Origin: Chryseobacterium balustinum
GTDB taxonomy: Bacteria; Bacteroidota; Bacteroidia; Flavobacteriales; Weeksellaceae
Length of the DNA: 64,000 nt
Assembly (NCBI RefSeq): GCF_900168205.1
Contig: NZ_FUZE01000021.1
Coordinates: 1-64,000 of the forward strand
Reading direction: 5' to 3'
Within the stretch, counting starts at the first letter, position 1, and every line of letters starts with the position of its first letter. The notes below the pieces were generated by a model. The model was not told the origin of the DNA. It saw only the letters and a program-made list of their open reading frames with translations, and searched no databases. Positions 62,554-64,000 of this stretch are shown here, piece by piece. The translations under genes and the position numbers were made by a program.

Positions 62554-63042
62554 ATGAAAAATTTCATCAAAGGAATTAGCCTTGTATTAGCATTAAGCTC
62601 ATTAGTAATGAAAGCACAGGACAAAGAAAACAAAAATCTAAGCATCAAAATCAATAAGGAAGAATCGAAAGATTATATTCCCGCAGTGAGACTGCTTAAT
62701 AATCCTGATGGATCGTGTACTTTTGAAAAAGGAAGAATCCCCACTTTGAAGCATCTGAATACCACCACATTCTGGATGAGCAATAAAACGGAAGATTGGG
62801 AAAAGAATGCACATCCCGCTCCCAGAAGACAATATGTGATTACTTTGAAAGGAAACATCAGATTCAAAGTGACAGATGGTTCTACTTTTATCATCAAGCC
62901 AGGAACTGTACTTTTGGCTGAAGACCTAAAAGGAAAAGGTCACAGTTGGGATATGGTAAGAAGTAAGTCTTGGGAAAGACTATACATTCCAATCGCAGAA
63001 AATGCAGACGATTTTTTTGTATCTGATAAAGATTCTGAATAA
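62554..63042 (+). CDS. Exported cupin-domain protein
   Basis: The 162 residues begin with a signal peptide (about 1-22, ending VMKAQ). One cupin barrel follows, with HPAPRRQYVITLKGNIRFKV as the first conserved motif region and GTVLLAEDLKGKGHSW as the second. The first-motif histidines are only partly conserved, so metal binding is uncertain. It is the third gene of the porin operon, 16 bases after the Dabb gene, and is followed by a terminator. It is probably periplasmic, acting with the Dabb protein on an imported small molecule. Confidence 0.8.
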   Translation: MKNFIKGISLVLALSSLVMKAQDKENKNLSIKINKEESKDYIPAVRLLNNPDGSCTFEKGRIPTLKHLNTTTFWMSNKTEDWEKNAHPAPRRQYVITLKGNIRFKVTDGSTFIIKPGTVLLAEDLKGKGHSWDMVRSKSWERLYIPIAENADDFFVSDKDSE

Positions 63043-63113
63043 TATATTGAGAGGATTCTTATAGAAACTTTAAGTTATTTTACACTTAAGGTTTAAAATA
63101 ATCAAAACTGAAA

Positions 63114-63148
63114 GGAAGCAAATTACTTGGTATTGCTTCCTTTTTTTT
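63114..63148 (+). terminator. 8-bp hairpin with T8 run after the cupin gene
   Basis: GGAAGCAA (63114-63121) pairs perfectly with TTGCTTCC (63133-63140), followed by eight T residues. It is the end of the porin operon. Confidence 0.9.
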
Positions 63149-63242
63149 AACTATTAATCAATAGAAGATTATTCACGTCCAATTTCTGTAAGTGATGGTT
63201 TCATATTTATTCAAATAAATCCTAATTTAATTTCTAAAAGTC

Positions 63243-64000
63243 TTAAATAAAATTATTCTCTTGTTGATTATTAGCATTAAGCCATGCTACTTTCTGCTCA
63301 GGAATATGCTCTGCGCCAATAATATTTTTATACAATTCGGGTCTTCTTGCCTTGAGATATCGGCTTCCATCAGCAGTTTGAATTGATTCAGGAGTTATCG
63401 TGGCAATCGCTATATCAGAACCTAAAGCGGTACATTCAGCGGCTATATTTCCAAAAGGATCTACAATCATTGAACAGCCGTTTTTAAGCTGATCATCGTC
63501 CATTCCGATAGGATTTGAAAACACGCAGTACATCGCATTATCAAATGCTCTAGCTGGCAACCACTTCATTAACCATTCTCTTCCTTTGAGGCCATTAAAT
63601 TCTTTACGCAATTCAACACTTTCCTGCTCCCTGTTATACCAAAGTTTATTATCTACAAAACCTGCGCCTGGTCTTGGTGAAGGTGTACACATTGTGACAT
63701 GTGGCATTAATAAAACATCAGCTCCCAATAGTTTAGTAGCTCTTACATTTTCAATAATATTATTGTCATAGCATATAAGTATTCCAAAATTCCAGCCATA
63801 AAGATTGAATACACAGTAAGCGTTACCGGGACTAATATGCGGATTGATGAACGGATGAAGCTTTCTGTATTTTGCCACAATACCTGTTTCATTGACGCAT
63901 ATATACGCTTTGAAAATATTGTCATTTTCATCTTTTTCGAATAAACCTGCACATACTGCAATTTGATTTTTAACAGCAATTTCCGTAAGTATTTTTATGC
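63243..64000 (-). CDS. Carbon-nitrogen hydrolase (nitrilase family), partial at the window edge
   Basis: The frame is open from the stop at 63243 to the edge of the window. The GTG at 63878 is internal because the upstream codons (ILTEIAVKNQIAVCAGLFEK) are clearly coding. Visible features are the catalytic Lys in VAKYRKLHPF and the catalytic Cys in FGILICYDNN. The first catalytic Glu lies upstream, partly in the visible AGLFEKDENDN region or beyond the edge. It also has ARAFDNAMYCVFSNPIG and DPFGNIAAEC. The family includes amidases, carbamoylases and nitrilases. A C-terminal extension after residue 190 is hydrophilic. It is convergent with the porin operon. Confidence 0.88.
   Translation of the reverse strand, partial: IKILTEIAVKNQIAVCAGLFEKDENDNIFKAYICVNETGIVAKYRKLHPFINPHISPGNAYCVFNLYGWNFGILICYDNNIIENVRATKLLGADVLLMPHVTMCTPSPRPGAGFVDNKLWYNREQESVELRKEFNGLKGREWLMKWLPARAFDNAMYCVFSNPIGMDDDQLKNGCSMIVDPFGNIAAECTALGSDIAIATITPESIQTADGSRYLKARRPELYKNIIGAEHIPEQKVAWLNANNQQENNFI

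Noticed and set aside
63743..63979. A 78-codon minus-strand frame at the right edge
   Set aside because: The nitrilase-family frame is open through the same bases with catalytic Lys and Cys, so this is a shadow.
1..64000. Search by eye for CRISPR arrays, rRNA, tRNA and riboswitches
   Set aside because: No regularly spaced direct repeats of 24-40 bases, no tRNA cloverleaf with a CCA end, and no recognised riboswitch core were found. Weak tRNA-like folds could be missed without a covariance search.

Overview
The window comes from an AT-rich member of the Bacteroidota, most likely a Chryseobacterium-like genus of the Weeksellaceae/Flavobacteriia. The evidence is type IX secretion (T9SS) C-terminal sorting domains, SusC/SusD and FecI/FecR/TonB-receptor sets, TAnnTTTG-type -7 promoter boxes, and many small receiver-only response regulators. 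No rRNA, tRNA, CRISPR array or intact mobile element was seen.

Layout. Positions 1-6600 form a decay zone. A few intact genes (glyoxalase-fold protein, AraC-type regulator, Cys-nucleophile alpha/beta hydrolase) lie among many broken ones: a frameshifted two-helix membrane protein, a split lipoprotein, a peptide natural-product precursor with a stop at codon 5, a shredded short-chain dehydrogenase, a truncated second AraC regulator and the N-terminus of a zinc alcohol dehydrogenase. Positions 6.6-13.6 kb hold the large catalase katE, a receiver protein, a PA2169-type four-helix protein, a class-C-like serine hydrolase and a TauE/SafE exporter. Positions 14-21 kb hold two T9SS cargo proteins, one of 1647 residues with PKD-type repeats. 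Positions 22-25 kb hold a three-PAS histidine kinase and a divergent receiver protein. Positions 25-30.5 kb hold pyruvate oxidase (poxB) and the Ku/LigD end-joining pair, with ligD split at an A9 tract that contains an A_AAA_AAA slippery heptamer.

Positions 30.7-41 kb are a cell-surface regulation and uptake cluster: an ECF sigma factor, a FecR anti-sigma factor, a TonB-dependent receptor with an STN domain, a beta-helix lipoprotein, a T9SS adhesin, a lipoprotein and an S41 protease. Positions 41.4-45.7 kb hold a second PAS kinase, a LOV (blue-light) histidine kinase and its receiver. Next come a free-standing EF-Tu domain-3-like protein and a phosphoester locus (GDPD-like/alkaline phosphatase fusion, a second alkaline phosphatase, SusC/SusD). 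These are followed by a PQQ sugar dehydrogenase and a methionine aminopeptidase. The right end has an OmpR-type two-component system divergent from a porin/Dabb/cupin operon, then a nitrilase-family gene that runs off the edge.

Together the genes suggest a surface-attached environmental bacterium with stress and DNA-repair functions, light and redox sensing through phosphorelays, and scavenging of organic phosphate. Two related IS3-family transposase tail relics (about 13.85 and 30.75 kb) point to old insertion-sequence activity. The number of single-base lesions at the left end should be checked against read data, because some could be sequencing errors.
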